A program made the position numbers and the translations under genes. Positions 10,742 through 19,228 of a stretch of DNA of 64,000 nt are shown one piece after another. Origin of the DNA: a virus; IMG/VR virus record IMGVR_UViG_3300037882_002282, positions 1 to 64,000 of that record; one strand, 5' to 3'. Each line of letters opens with the position of its first letter. The first letter of the stretch is position 1. The notes below the pieces were generated by a model. The model had not been told where the DNA came from and searched no databases. It was given only the letters and a program-made list of their open reading frames with translations.

Positions 10742-11277
10742 TGAAAAGATTCAATTCCCCTAAGAGTGTACAGACAGTTGAACTGACAACTCCTAAGAAC
10801 TTTAGTGATTTTGTTAGTTTAGTATGGAGTGAAATCTATGAAACTGAAATGGATGCTTATATTATCTTGAGTGGTAACATAAAGACAGCAAAGAACTTAC
10901 ACAAATTTGCCCATAACGTTTTGTGGCCAGGTAAAAACATCGCTTTCTGTTCATTGCTTACGTCGGTGTATTATTATAGTGACAGACATGGTTTTAACCA
11001 ACAAAACAGGGGATTACTTCTAAAAAATTATGAAGCTTTGGTTTTTCCTAGAGATGAAATTTTTGCATTAGTCAAAGAAACGCATTTGCCCCAAGGAATA
11101 TATAAAACTTCTAATATTAGTTCAGTATTAGGATATTGGGCCAAAACCAGAAAGAAAGATATTTATTATTTTTCACCATCGCTCTGTCAGAATGATAACG
11201 AAGACGGCTGTTTGTTTGTTGGCGAAGATTACGATGTTGCTAAGGGGGTGGGCCAATGGCGTTCCGATACTGGATAA
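10741..11277 (+). CDS. hypothetical protein (178 aa) in the tail module
   Basis: I do not recognise this protein. It is a soluble mixed alpha/beta sequence with no membrane segment and no clear motif. Its ATG overlaps the stop of the giant structural gene (TAATG), with AGGA a few bases upstream, so it is probably translated by coupling. Its 3' end overlaps the next gene by 22 bases. The position between two large surface-protein genes suggests a tail-associated or assembly role, which is inference only. Confidence 0.7.
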   Translation: MKRFNSPKSVQTVELTTPKNFSDFVSLVWSEIYETEMDAYIILSGNIKTAKNLHKFAHNVLWPGKNIAFCSLLTSVYYYSDRHGFNQQNRGLLLKNYEALVFPRDEIFALVKETHLPQGIYKTSNISSVLGYWAKTRKKDIYYFSPSLCQNDNEDGCLFVGEDYDVAKGVGQWRSDTG

Positions 11278-14021
11278 GAAATACTCCAGGTGTTTGGAGC
11301 GATTCTAATAATTGGTCGAGCGTTTCCAATGGGGGTGGCGGATTCTCGGTACCAGATTACACTTCTGATGTAGTTTTTGATTCTGGTGGTACTGGTAATT
11401 GTGTCATTAATATGCACCTTACTGATGTAACTGGTGCTATCAATACTCTAACCGTTTCTGGTTACACTGGCACAATCTCTAATTCTGGCAACTATAATGT
11501 TGCTATTCAAAATGATTTCTGGTGGAGCGGCAGTGGAATTCTTCATCAAGGTAATGGCAATTGGTTTATCGGGCGGCAGTTACAATTTAGGGGCGGGCAG
11601 ATAAATAGTAACTCGTCTAGAGTTGTTGTTGGCGGTAGCGTTAGTCTTAGTGGATCAAACTATATTCACCAGTCTGGTTCATTAAGTATTTCGCCCTATA
11701 CTACTGGTACTATAACTGTTGACTTTAATCAGTTTAATATGCCATATGTTTACATACAAGGGACTGGTAATGTCACATTCGTGCCCTCTAAACCAGTCAA
11801 GGCTAAGTCTTTGTATATGGCTGTAGCTGGTAATTTAAATTTAAATAGAAATAATTTTGCTACTAGCGGCACACTAAAAATTGACTATCCTTCTATTATT
11901 ACTACTGGCAGTCTATCAGGAAATATGTTAACTGGGGCTTCTGGCGTACAGATTAATGGTATTCCAGGTGTGAGGGCAAATGCTAGAGGTAGTGGAACTT
12001 GGTATATCAATTCGCCAGCATCTTATATGAATAACACTAACTATCAAAATCTAACTGCTGTTACTTCTTCTGCTTTTGTTACTAACTCGTGTAATTTAAC
12101 CAGTGATCCAACCTGTGGTGATAAAGGCGGGAATAGTAATGTGGTGTCTTCTAGTGGTTGTATAATTTGTGACTATTGTGGTGGTAAGCATCACGCTAGC
12201 GGTATTACTTTTAGCCCATATTATTTTAAGATTACTATCGCTGGAGTTACTAATTCTAGCCAAGGATATGGTGCTTATGCTAAATCTGCTGGTCACGATG
12301 GCAGATGTTCTGAACCAGAATTACCTGAAGATCATGGACAAGGAAAATTTATTTGTGATGCCTGTAATAGTTACAATGGTAGCTATGTATTAAGACGTGT
12401 GGATAGTAGCATTGGTAATGAGCAGACTGAAGAGTATGGTGAATTATTTGCTTCACGTCCTATATGTCTTTGGGCAGCTTGTGTCGATCAACCATGTACC
12501 ACAGGACACATGTTTTATAGAGATAGAACCAATCCTGGTGATTTAACGCCATTAACCGATTTCTGGAACGGCGGTTCTTTTGAAGATACTATTGGTTCAT
12601 GTGTATACATATATGACGAGGAACGATGGTATAACGATTATGATCCTTGGTCAGATACTTGTGTTAATACTAGGGAAGCGTGTGAACCACCAGTTTTTGG
12701 TGGACGTATGCCTTGGACATTTCAAAAATCCATTATGGCTCTTTTTACTTATGGTAGAGACTTAAACAAGTTGCTTGGGTGGGTTAAGGATACGGATTTT
12801 AGTCCCATTCAGCCAAGAGTTGGCGATATTTTCTTTTCGATAAACGGGCATTGTGCAACTGATACAGACCTTTCAGGCAGAGATTTTTGTAGTGATGATC
12901 CTGGGTCTTCTGTGCCTGGTAGCTTTTGTTTTAATTACCAGGCTCCAGCCGCTAATAACCTTAATGATCTATTATATAACGGCGGTATACCAGATTTTGC
13001 CATTTGGAGAAAAAACAAACCAAATTGGCCAAACGCATCTGGACGCCCAGATTGTATCGACATGTTTCCTATTGTATTTAGTCCATCTGATTTAATCACA
13101 CGTCCAGGTGCCTCATATCAATTTGGTAATAATCCATTAAATGGTAGTGTGGAATTTCCAGGTCAATGTGATTGGAGTTTCGCAACAATTACCATTACTG
13201 CTGCTAGTGGGCATTTACCAGATACAAATTATGAACAATGGTGGGATTTTATTCCTCCAAGCTGGTGTAGCGGGGCTCCGTGTGGCTGTTGTGGTGGGGA
13301 TACTGGTTCTACAAGTTCTAGTAGTTCTAGTTCAAGCTCGTCTTCTAGTAGTTCAAGCTCATCAAGTTCATCAAGTTCATCAAGCTCATCCAGTTCTAGT
13401 TCGTCCAGTTCAAGTAGCTCTAGCAGTTCTTCTAGTTCAAGCTCAAGTAGTAGTTCTAGCTCATCTAGTAGTAGTAGTAGTAGTTCTAGTTCAAGTTCTA
13501 CAGAATGCTATAACTGTATTGCTTGTGCGGACTTAGATGTTTTGAATGCTACGGCTTATTATGATCCAATTGCTGGTGGTTGTCGAGATAACGATGATTT
13601 TTCAATTATTCCTTCGGTCGATGTTCAACTTGATCCAGACGCAAGTAATCTGAGTTGTAACTGTCTTTTTGAGGGTGAAGGTGGACAATTAGGAAGTTGT
13701 AGTACTGGTTCTGTCCGCCTTAGTTTAACTTGTGAAAGTAATGTATGGGTTTTGCGAGGTTTTATTGGTACGTGTAATATTAGCGAGTTTGAAGTTATTG
13801 CTTCTCCAGAATCAACAATTGATCCATTCTTCCTACGTTTTCGTACTAATATTCAATGTGCTAATTGTTTAGCCCCAACTTCACCTTGGAGATGTTGTGG
13901 TTCTGCTATTGATGGTATTGGTTCATTTCCAAATTGTGATGGGTTTGATGGAGATGATTTTGAGCTTTGTGAATATTGTGGAGCAACTGTTATCATTGAT
14001 ATAACTGAGGCAAGCTTCTGA
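11256..14021 (+). CDS. Cys-rich surface/adhesin-like structural protein with poly-Ser linker (921 aa)
   Basis: The N-terminal 300 residues or so are a Gly/Ser/Asn-rich beta repeat sequence of the kind seen in beta-helix adhesins and tail fibres. The middle, from about residue 290 to 680, is unusually rich in Cys and Trp and includes CIICDYCGGKHH and other paired cysteines, suggesting disulphides or metal sites. A run of 62 consecutive serines (13314-13499) links it to a C-terminal Cys-rich domain of about 170 residues containing CYNCIACAD, CANC and CEYCGA. A strong GGGGGTGG sequence precedes the ATG. The gene overlaps its upstream neighbour by 22 bases. I infer a virion surface or host-binding protein in which the serine tract acts as a flexible spacer. 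Multiple cysteines are odd for a virion protein and could imply assembly or folding outside the reducing cytoplasm. Confidence 0.7.
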   Translation: MAFRYWIRNTPGVWSDSNNWSSVSNGGGGFSVPDYTSDVVFDSGGTGNCVINMHLTDVTGAINTLTVSGYTGTISNSGNYNVAIQNDFWWSGSGILHQGNGNWFIGRQLQFRGGQINSNSSRVVVGGSVSLSGSNYIHQSGSLSISPYTTGTITVDFNQFNMPYVYIQGTGNVTFVPSKPVKAKSLYMAVAGNLNLNRNNFATSGTLKIDYPSIITTGSLSGNMLTGASGVQINGIPGVRANARGSGTWYINSPASYMNNTNYQNLTAVTSSAFVTNSCNLTSDPTCGDKGGNSNVVSSSGCIICDYCGGKHHASGITFSPYYFKITIAGVTNSSQGYGAYAKSAGHDGRCSEPELPEDHGQGKFICDACNSYNGSYVLRRVDSSIGNEQTEEYGELFASRPICLWAACVDQPCTTGHMFYRDRTNPGDLTPLTDFWNGGSFEDTIGSCVYIYDEERWYNDYDPWSDTCVNTREACEPPVFGGRMPWTFQKSIMALFTYGRDLNKLLGWVKDTDFSPIQPRVGDIFFSINGHCATDTDLSGRDFCSDDPGSSVPGSFCFNYQAPAANNLNDLLYNGGIPDFAIWRKNKPNWPNASGRPDCIDMFPIVFSPSDLITRPGASYQFGNNPLNGSVEFPGQCDWSFATITITAASGHLPDTNYEQWWDFIPPSWCSGAPCGCCGGDTGSTSSSSSSSSSSSSSSSSSSSSSSSSSSSSSSSSSSSSSSSSSSSSSSSSSSSSSSSSSSSSSSTECYNCIACADLDVLNATAYYDPIAGGCRDNDDFSIIPSVDVQLDPDASNLSCNCLFEGEGGQLGSCSTGSVRLSLTCESNVWVLRGFIGTCNISEFEVIASPESTIDPFFLRFRTNIQCANCLAPTSPWRCCGSAIDGIGSFPNCDGFDGDDFELCEYCGATVIIDITEASF
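13314..13499 (+). repeat. poly-serine tract, 62 Ser codons
   Basis: Sixty-two uninterrupted Ser codons mix AGT, AGC, TCT, TCA, TCC and TCG. AGY and TCN codons cannot interconvert by one silent change, so the tract is maintained as serine in protein and is not a simple slippage repeat. Confidence 0.95.
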
Positions 14022-14737
14022 AATTAAAACTATATACTACATCTGGGCTTAGTGCTAGATTGCTAGCTATAATTTCTGGGTACAGATTATCAAAATTATC
14101 TGGGCGAGATTTTGAAGTAGTATGGAATATTACTGGTGGGGAAGTTCCATGTAACTTTACTGATTTATTTGAAGAACCAGACTTTAAAATAACTTCTGAC
14201 GTTGTTGAAAAAAAATGGGATACTCCGCTAGACATTCATAAAAAAAACGATATAAGTATATGGGCGACCAAGCCTTTCGATAATAATTGGCGAGTGCCTA
14301 AGGATGATGATTTGAGTGCTTATTGTCATATTCTCAAACCAAAAAAATTTATATTGGATGAAGTTGAAAATTTCATTTCTTTACACGGACCCCCTCCTTT
14401 GGGGGTACACCTACGTAGACAAGGAGTTCATCTAATAGATAATTGTAATGTTCCCATTATAGCTTACATCAACAAAAAACTAAAAGAAAATGAAAAAGGT
14501 AAGATATTTGTATCAACCGATTGTCAGGAAACCTTAAACATATTTAATGTAATCTACTGGGGGAATATGGTGTATTATGACAATAATACTTTTAATAGAA
14601 CTTCTTTAAAGGATATGGAGGTTGCTCTAATAAATATATTATTGCTGAGTCGGTGTATATTTATAGTGCGGAGCGGCTTAAGCGGTTTTTCGTATCTTGC
14701 CTCCATTATTAACAAAACACCTAATTTAATCCTTTGA
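14018..14737 (+). CDS. fucosyltransferase-like glycosyltransferase, probable CTG start
   Basis: The sequence contains GVHLRRQG near the middle, resembling the donor-binding H.RR.D motif of alpha-1,2/1,6- and O-fucosyltransferases (GT11/GT23/NodZ-like). A late segment, RSGLSGFSYLAS, resembles their C-terminal donor loop. Such enzymes transfer fucose from GDP-fucose to glycans. The first ATG/GTG/TTG start in frame is TTG at 14060, but it has no ribosome site and would cut off a typical N-terminal strand (LYTTSGLSARLLAIISG). CTG at 14018 overlaps the preceding stop as CTGA and has GAGG 7 bases upstream, so I prefer it. The Asp of the classic motif is not clear here, so activity is uncertain. It could modify virion proteins or host surface glycans. 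Confidence 0.6.
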   Translation: MKLKLYTTSGLSARLLAIISGYRLSKLSGRDFEVVWNITGGEVPCNFTDLFEEPDFKITSDVVEKKWDTPLDIHKKNDISIWATKPFDNNWRVPKDDDLSAYCHILKPKKFILDEVENFISLHGPPPLGVHLRRQGVHLIDNCNVPIIAYINKKLKENEKGKIFVSTDCQETLNIFNVIYWGNMVYYDNNTFNRTSLKDMEVALINILLLSRCIFIVRSGLSGFSYLASIINKTPNLIL

Positions 14738-14746
14738 GGAAATAAA

Positions 14747-15127
14747 ATGAGTGATTCGTGTTCGTGTGAAGGCCCTGGATACTGTCCACGCCACAAAATG
14801 GTAAAAGGACCAAACAACTTCAGGTTGTGCCAGAACCGCCCAGAATATAGAAAACTTTGGGATGATCTTGTCAAGAAAGAAACACCCGAAGAATTTTCTC
14901 TTCTACAAAAAGCCGCTGCTTTTAAAGACTCTGCTATAGTTCATATTGAAAATGGCAGAAAGCGTACTACACAAGAACAGAAGCAAGAACGCTTAGATAT
15001 CTGTAATACTTGTGAGTATCGTAAAGAAAATGTTTGCAAATTGTGTGGTTGCTTTTTATCAGCAAAGGCAACCTGGGCAACAAGTGAATGTCCAGCAGCT
15101 AAGTGGCCAATTTTAGAGGATAAGTAA
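14747..15127 (+). CDS. Cys-rich zinc-binding protein (126 aa)
   Basis: Small protein with an N-terminal cluster (CSCEGPGYCPRHK) and a C-terminal cluster (CNTCEYR...CKLCGCF...ECPAAKWP). Both look like zinc sites flanking a charged helical middle. The pattern resembles Cys-rich proteins that sit beside glycosyltransferase genes in large phages; I cannot name the family. GAGG precedes the ATG at a good distance. It begins 9 bases after the fucosyltransferase-like gene, so it is very likely in the same unit. Confidence 0.65.
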   Translation: MSDSCSCEGPGYCPRHKMVKGPNNFRLCQNRPEYRKLWDDLVKKETPEEFSLLQKAAAFKDSAIVHIENGRKRTTQEQKQERLDICNTCEYRKENVCKLCGCFLSAKATWATSECPAAKWPILEDK

Positions 15128-15265
15128 ATGCTAGTTATTCTTACGCTTATTTTAATTGTAGCTATAATGCCTATCCTTTATCAAGTGTATGTAGCTTTCT
15201 TCAAATACACCAAGGATCAGCTTTATAGCTCAACACAGAAAGTTAGAGAATATAATGTCAGATAG
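15128..15265 (+). CDS. small single-pass membrane protein (45 aa)
   Basis: Begins MLVILTLILIVAIMPILYQV, one strong hydrophobic segment, followed by a short charged tail. GAGG stands before the ATG and the gene begins directly after the preceding stop. Its end overlaps the next gene by 11 bases. Together with the following tail-anchored protein it resembles a two-gene holin or lysis-accessory pair, but no lysis signature proves it. Confidence 0.6.
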   Translation: MLVILTLILIVAIMPILYQVYVAFFKYTKDQLYSSTQKVREYNVR

Positions 15266-15485
15266 AGCAACTAATGGTTGGGGCGAGCATAAGCGTTTAG
15301 TGGAACATCGTATAAACGCACTAGAAGAAGAAATGGCTGACCAAAAAAAAAGAGCTAACGAACACGATGTTTCGATAGCTCTGTTAAACCTAAAAGCTTC
15401 TGGCTGGGGTGCCATAGCTGGGTTTATTATTTCTATTCTGACACAGGGATTGGTTTATTTAATTTCCCTGATTCCTCAAAACTAG
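15255..15485 (+). CDS. coiled-coil protein with C-terminal membrane anchor (76 aa), holin-accessory-like
   Basis: Residues 10 to 45 form a charged coiled coil (LVEHRINALEEEMADQKKRA). Residues 50 to 73 are a single hydrophobic segment (WGAIAGFIISILTQGLVYLI). This architecture matches XhlA/haemolysin-type phage accessory proteins that act with holins at the inner membrane. It is the last + strand gene, and its 3' end overlaps the convergent gene on the other strand by 53 bases. Function is inferred from architecture and neighbour. Confidence 0.6.
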   Translation: MSDRATNGWGEHKRLVEHRINALEEEMADQKKRANEHDVSIALLNLKASGWGAIAGFIISILTQGLVYLISLIPQN

Positions 15486-15951
15486 ACGAGAGAAACCCGT
15501 TCAGGAATTGCTCTAATACTACCCCTTCACCAATACTAATTGTTTGGTTGATGGCTAGAGAGTTTTTCTGGGTGTCTTGTGTACTAATTCGTAGGCTGAA
15601 TCGATCTGGTACTTTGTCGGTTGCCCCAACGAAGCAAAATTGCAGAACAGAATTTCCGTTTTGGTTTTTATGGAATAAACCTTTTCCTGTTCCAACAGCG
15701 TCTTTACGCCCCTTGAGAACTGCCAAGATTTCGCCCACATCTGGCAAGCCAAGCTTCATTTTAATAGTCTTAGACTTATCACTATCCCAAGCAAAGCTAG
15801 CGTTTCCGTTATCGTCTTCGCCAGTTTGCTGAGTAATTGTCCAGAATAAAACAACTTCACTTCGCTTACCCCTAGTGTTTTTGCGGTAATCTAATTGTGA
15901 AGCACTTCCGCTCTTTTGGTTATTGGGTTTATAAATTCTAAAATTAGCCAT
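15433..15951 (-). CDS. hypothetical protein (172 aa), possible ssDNA-binding type
   Basis: Soluble protein beginning MANFRIYKPNNQKSGSASQL. It has a central basic beta-rich region (FWTITQQTG, KTIKMKLGLPDVGEIL) and a polar C-terminus. The N-terminal pattern recalls small phage proteins likened to Whirly/PC4-type ssDNA-binding folds, but the match is weak. It is the last gene of the long leftward unit. Its ATG touches the stop of the recombination-type gene upstream, which supports a role in DNA transactions. Its 3' end overlaps the convergent + strand gene. Confidence 0.5.
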   Translation of the reverse strand: MANFRIYKPNNQKSGSASQLDYRKNTRGKRSEVVLFWTITQQTGEDDNGNASFAWDSDKSKTIKMKLGLPDVGEILAVLKGRKDAVGTGKGLFHKNQNGNSVLQFCFVGATDKVPDRFSLRISTQDTQKNSLAINQTISIGEGVVLEQFLNGFLSSSFEESGKLNKPIPVSE

Positions 15952-16670
15952 TACTTACCTTTCAATCTAAGTTCTACAGGGACTTCAACGCCTACTTTCA
16001 TGTAACCATTTAATTCTGTAATCATGTTCTGGGCGACTTCAGAAGAGATATTCTTAAACTCACCAGTGGGTGAACCATATTTCTTTGCAAAAGCTGTTGT
16101 ATTAATCTTAAGCTTTTTACATTGATTGGTCATATAATTTAATTGCTGTTGTGTAACCATATCAGGCTCTACATCTGGGTTCCACGGAGCCTTATCGTCA
16201 TCATCACTTTCATTAGTGATTTCTTCGGCGGCACAAACGTTAAGCTTGAGTACTTTGCGTAATACTCTAGCTTCCGCACGAGTGAGTGCTAGGGCAGCAG
16301 GATATTGGGAAAAGGCTCTATTATCATCTAAAGAACAGTCGCCAACATCTTCAAACGACCCCATTTTATAGATATCAATTCTACATCTAGCTACATACCT
16401 ACGTCCGTTATACTCAGAAGGGGTATCGACGATTTCGGCGGTTACACCATAAGTATCGCCCAAAACTAGTTTACCAACTCGTCTTAGTCCATGAACTCTG
16501 GGTTTTCCATCTTTTAGTTCATTAGCAACAAATAATGACATTACGTAGTCTGACCAAGCTGGATCAGTATCGTCTAACAGTTTTTCTGCTGGTTCTACTA
16601 CATTAGAAGTATTGAAATTGTCTTCCGCTTCCTCTACATCTTCAAAATCTGCAACATTTCTACGAGTCAC
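15951..16670 (-). CDS. putative single-strand annealing/recombination protein (239 aa)
   Basis: The region around residues 65 to 145 (GDTYGVTAEIVDTPSEYNGR ... ALALTRAEARVLRKVLKL) resembles the core of phage annealing proteins of the ERF/Sak/Rad52 group, where a helix with TRAEARALR follows a beta sheet. The acidic linker DDDDK leads to a C-terminal helical domain (residues 165 to 235) that may bind partners. Its ends abut both neighbours. Such proteins anneal complementary single strands during phage recombination. The assignment rests on remembered motif similarity only. Confidence 0.45.
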   Translation of the reverse strand: MTRRNVADFEDVEEAEDNFNTSNVVEPAEKLLDDTDPAWSDYVMSLFVANELKDGKPRVHGLRRVGKLVLGDTYGVTAEIVDTPSEYNGRRYVARCRIDIYKMGSFEDVGDCSLDDNRAFSQYPAALALTRAEARVLRKVLKLNVCAAEEITNESDDDDKAPWNPDVEPDMVTQQQLNYMTNQCKKLKINTTAFAKKYGSPTGEFKNISSEVAQNMITELNGYMKVGVEVPVELRLKGK

Positions 16671-17152
16671 TAGATTCCTCCAATCAATTCGTTAAGTTCT
16701 AGGTTAGGAACAACTGCGTCTGGTTTTCTGTGCCAGACCTTTTCAAAAACGTTCGCGTGTTCTTGACTTCTACAAATAATACTTAATTTATCGTTAAGGT
16801 AGATATTTTTCATAGCTGAATATCCCATCTGACGGGTAAACCATTCCAAATCCCACACATAGAAAATTTTCTTTCTTGGGCCAGGAAAGGTAAGTAGTTT
16901 ACTAGCTAGATCAAGATTGGTAGCAACAAGCGCTCCTTTGTAGCCGAACCCATCATAAAGTTGCATTATTGCAAAGTTTGTGGGCACGCATTGTGGGGCC
17001 AGGTCTTTAATAAATAGTGTAACATCCCATGAACCATGTTCAAGAATGTAACGGTGAGTTGAAAGAGAAGCAGTGAAAGCTAATTGAGATAGACCAAAAC
17101 TGTCTATCATAATGCCCACCATTTCTAGTGGTGTACTAAGCTTTGCAAGCAT
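16670..17152 (-). CDS. glycosyltransferase-like fragment (GT-B N-domain type, 160 aa)
   Basis: The sequence has the beta-alpha flow of a GT-B half: GYKGALVATNLDLASKLL, KKIFYVWDLEWFTRQ and KLSIICRSQEHANVFEKVW. It is far shorter than a whole GT-B enzyme. The first ATG (17152) lacks a good ribosome site. The ATG at 17122, directly after the upstream stop (TAGAAATG), is an equally likely start. It follows another glycosyltransferase-like gene of 245 residues, so the two may be halves of one enzyme. Confidence 0.45.
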   Translation of the reverse strand: MLAKLSTPLEMVGIMIDSFGLSQLAFTASLSTHRYILEHGSWDVTLFIKDLAPQCVPTNFAIMQLYDGFGYKGALVATNLDLASKLLTFPGPRKKIFYVWDLEWFTRQMGYSAMKNIYLNDKLSIICRSQEHANVFEKVWHRKPDAVVPNLELNELIGGI

Positions 17153-17862
17153 TGATTAGCTTCCTCATCATATCCTAGTCCAGTTAAAATATCGTATAGC
17201 TTTCGGTTGTAATTATATCGTTCAGCAATTTCTTCTCTGTGGGGCGTATTCGTAACAAGCCCCTCGATATATTTTGCCTTTCCATTATATAATAGGGCTA
17301 ATTCCCAATCTGTGTTTTGTTCACACAAACCATCTTGAACTTCATTTAGTAAGTAGGCTACTTCCTTATAATCAACTTGCCCAACATAAGACGGATGTTC
17401 AATTAGCTTATTTCCTACTATCTTATACTCGAATGATGGGTTATTTACTATTCTCAGGAAAGCGTCTCCGCTCAAAAAATCAGTAACCACTAACGTTTGC
17501 CCAAAGTTGGTGTCGGTTTCTTTGCGTTGACCACACCCACCAAAAGTCATTAGGTCTGCTGCTGTTTCGTCTTTAATAGTATAGTCTATCCTGTTATCTT
17601 TTTCCAGTTCTTTTCCGTAAAAATTTCGGGAACTGGTCTGAATCACACACACCTTAATATCTCGATTCTGTTGAAGATACTTGAGCATTGCTCGTGTTAG
17701 AAGATTATTTTTTGTAATGAACACATCTGGATTGGCTTCGTCAAAAATATCGAAGACTGGAATGCTATCATCAAAAACAGTTAATTGTAAATTTTCAACG
17801 GCCTCGAATACTGGAACGATGCCCCATAAAAAGGAATCTTGGATATTACATAACACTCGCAT
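17125..17862 (-). CDS. glycosyltransferase-like protein (245 aa)
   Basis: Starts MRVLCNIQDSFLWGIVPVFE. It contains Rossmann-like strands (PDVFITKNNLLTRAML, DIKVCVIQTSS) and a late region (NPSFEYKIVGN, REEIAERYNYNR) of the kind seen in phage glycosyltransferases that lack a full family signature. It overlaps both neighbours slightly (28 and 17 bases), so the glycosyltransferase cluster is translationally coupled. Substrate unknown. Confidence 0.45.
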   Translation of the reverse strand: MRVLCNIQDSFLWGIVPVFEAVENLQLTVFDDSIPVFDIFDEANPDVFITKNNLLTRAMLKYLQQNRDIKVCVIQTSSRNFYGKELEKDNRIDYTIKDETAADLMTFGGCGQRKETDTNFGQTLVVTDFLSGDAFLRIVNNPSFEYKIVGNKLIEHPSYVGQVDYKEVAYLLNEVQDGLCEQNTDWELALLYNGKAKYIEGLVTNTPHREEIAERYNYNRKLYDILTGLGYDEEANQCLQSLVHH

Positions 17863-18538
17863 ATTTTAATCTCCTAATACGCTCTAAATCTTTCATACTA
17901 AAAATTTCTACAACTCTACTTCGCCTGTTCATAATTGCAGTAATTCGATGTTCGGTATTGACAAACATATTATTTAGAATTTCATGGAACAAATATCTGG
18001 ACATATCTGTTTCGCAAGTATCTCTTAGATAATGTAGAGCCTTACCACTAAAAAAAGATATTTGTGACCATTTAATAGGCAGATCATAATCAAAGTGCAT
18101 TACCTGATTATTTTCTGTGAGTATACCCAATTCGTTACTATTTATTCCCCTCGGGTCACTAATAATTGCCCCGTTTTCATTGTCCTCAACTCCTTTAAGA
18201 CAACTTGCCTTGAAGGCTAGGCACGCTGGGATAATCAACACTTTACTATTGATTAGTGTCCGTAGCCCCAACGTGATACTACGCATTATAGACGTAGTTT
18301 CCCATAAATCGTTTTCGACTACTGGTATTTTATGTTTGAGACTATTAAATACCTTGTCGTGCTCAAAACCAGTAACTACTACAATATCTGGGTTTTTGAA
18401 TACTTGTCTCAGTAGGTCTATTTGATACTGTAGTACAGTTCTGTCGTCTTCTAGCTTGAGTAGGAACCTATTGGTATTTATCCCACTTCTTTTTTGGTGG
18501 CTAGACGCCACAATTACTACGCCTATACGCTTTGCCAT
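17846..18538 (-). CDS. nucleotidyltransferase/GT-A-like protein (230 aa)
   Basis: The N-terminus, VVIVASSHQKRSGINTNRFLL followed by DDRTVLQYQIDLLRQV and IVVVTGFEHDKV, matches the layout of NTP-transferase folds: nucleotide loop, Lys, then a beta strand and alpha helix. The canonical GGxGTR loop is not intact, so catalysis is uncertain. It lies between glycosyltransferase-like genes with 16 bases of overlap on each side. It may supply an activated sugar or act as a GT-A transferase. Confidence 0.5.
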   Translation of the reverse strand: MAKRIGVVIVASSHQKRSGINTNRFLLKLEDDRTVLQYQIDLLRQVFKNPDIVVVTGFEHDKVFNSLKHKIPVVENDLWETTSIMRSITLGLRTLINSKVLIIPACLAFKASCLKGVEDNENGAIISDPRGINSNELGILTENNQVMHFDYDLPIKWSQISFFSGKALHYLRDTCETDMSRYLFHEILNNMFVNTEHRITAIMNRRSRVVEIFSMKDLERIRRLKYASVM

Positions 18539-19227
18539 TGCTCACAAAATTCTGGATACTTTTTAACAATGTCTGCCATGAGGTTATATTTTTCCATTTT
18601 ATAAAGTCTTCTATCAATTAGATAGTTGTCTTCATCAATCATCAGAAGACCAATAATCTTAAAATTTCTATAGATGCTTTGTTGGGCATACTTCACAAAT
18701 CCCCAATCAATAGTAGTTCCGCATTTATTAATTAGTACATAGTTGGTTTGTGTATAATTTAAAGCAAAATCAATACCGTCACCAATTTTAAAGTCTGGAT
18801 CGAGTATATTATGTAACGTAACTTTCTCACCAAAGAATTTATGAGCTTTTTCTAAAAGGTAGTGTGGAGCAATTTGCGAGAACAAATTAACCAGCCTGAA
18901 ATGTATTGGGGCTGGTTCCTGTATTACAAGACTAGCACATTTATCAAAGTCATCTTCGTTACTATGGTGATCGAGTACAATAATAGCTGTATACTCAATC
19001 TTAGACTCAAATGCTAATTGCTCAGTATACTTATCCTTATAGACTTCCCACCATTCCTGGGGGCGGAACCTTGGACAAAGAGTATTGCTAATTACAAAAT
19101 AGTTGTTTTCTTTGCTGATTTGTCCACGCTGCTTGAAAATATCAATCAGACCTAATTTACAACCATTCTGCGATTCTCCGTCGTGTAGAGCAAAACAACA
19201 ATCTTTACACTCAGTCTGGATGTTCAT
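18523..19227 (-). CDS. GT-A-like glycosyltransferase with N-terminal Cys cluster (234 aa)
   Basis: The N-terminal CKDCCFALHDG....GCKLG...CPRFRP string looks like a metal-binding or Fe-S type cluster. The rest resembles a short glycosyltransferase domain (TAIIVLDHHSNEDDF, YVLINKCGTTIDW, KIIGLLMIDEDN). Genes with this N-terminal cysteine pattern commonly accompany phage sugar loci. Its end overlaps the nucleotidyltransferase-like gene by 16 bases. Exact reaction unknown. Confidence 0.45.
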   Translation of the reverse strand: MNIQTECKDCCFALHDGESQNGCKLGLIDIFKQRGQISKENNYFVISNTLCPRFRPQEWWEVYKDKYTEQLAFESKIEYTAIIVLDHHSNEDDFDKCASLVIQEPAPIHFRLVNLFSQIAPHYLLEKAHKFFGEKVTLHNILDPDFKIGDGIDFALNYTQTNYVLINKCGTTIDWGFVKYAQQSIYRNFKIIGLLMIDEDNYLIDRRLYKMEKYNLMADIVKKYPEFCEQWQSV

Positions 19228-19228
19228 T

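Noticed and set aside
116-14021. Reverse-strand open frames across the two large structural genes
   Set aside because: They mirror the repeat codons of the genes on the + strand, lack ribosome sites and show low-complexity composition.
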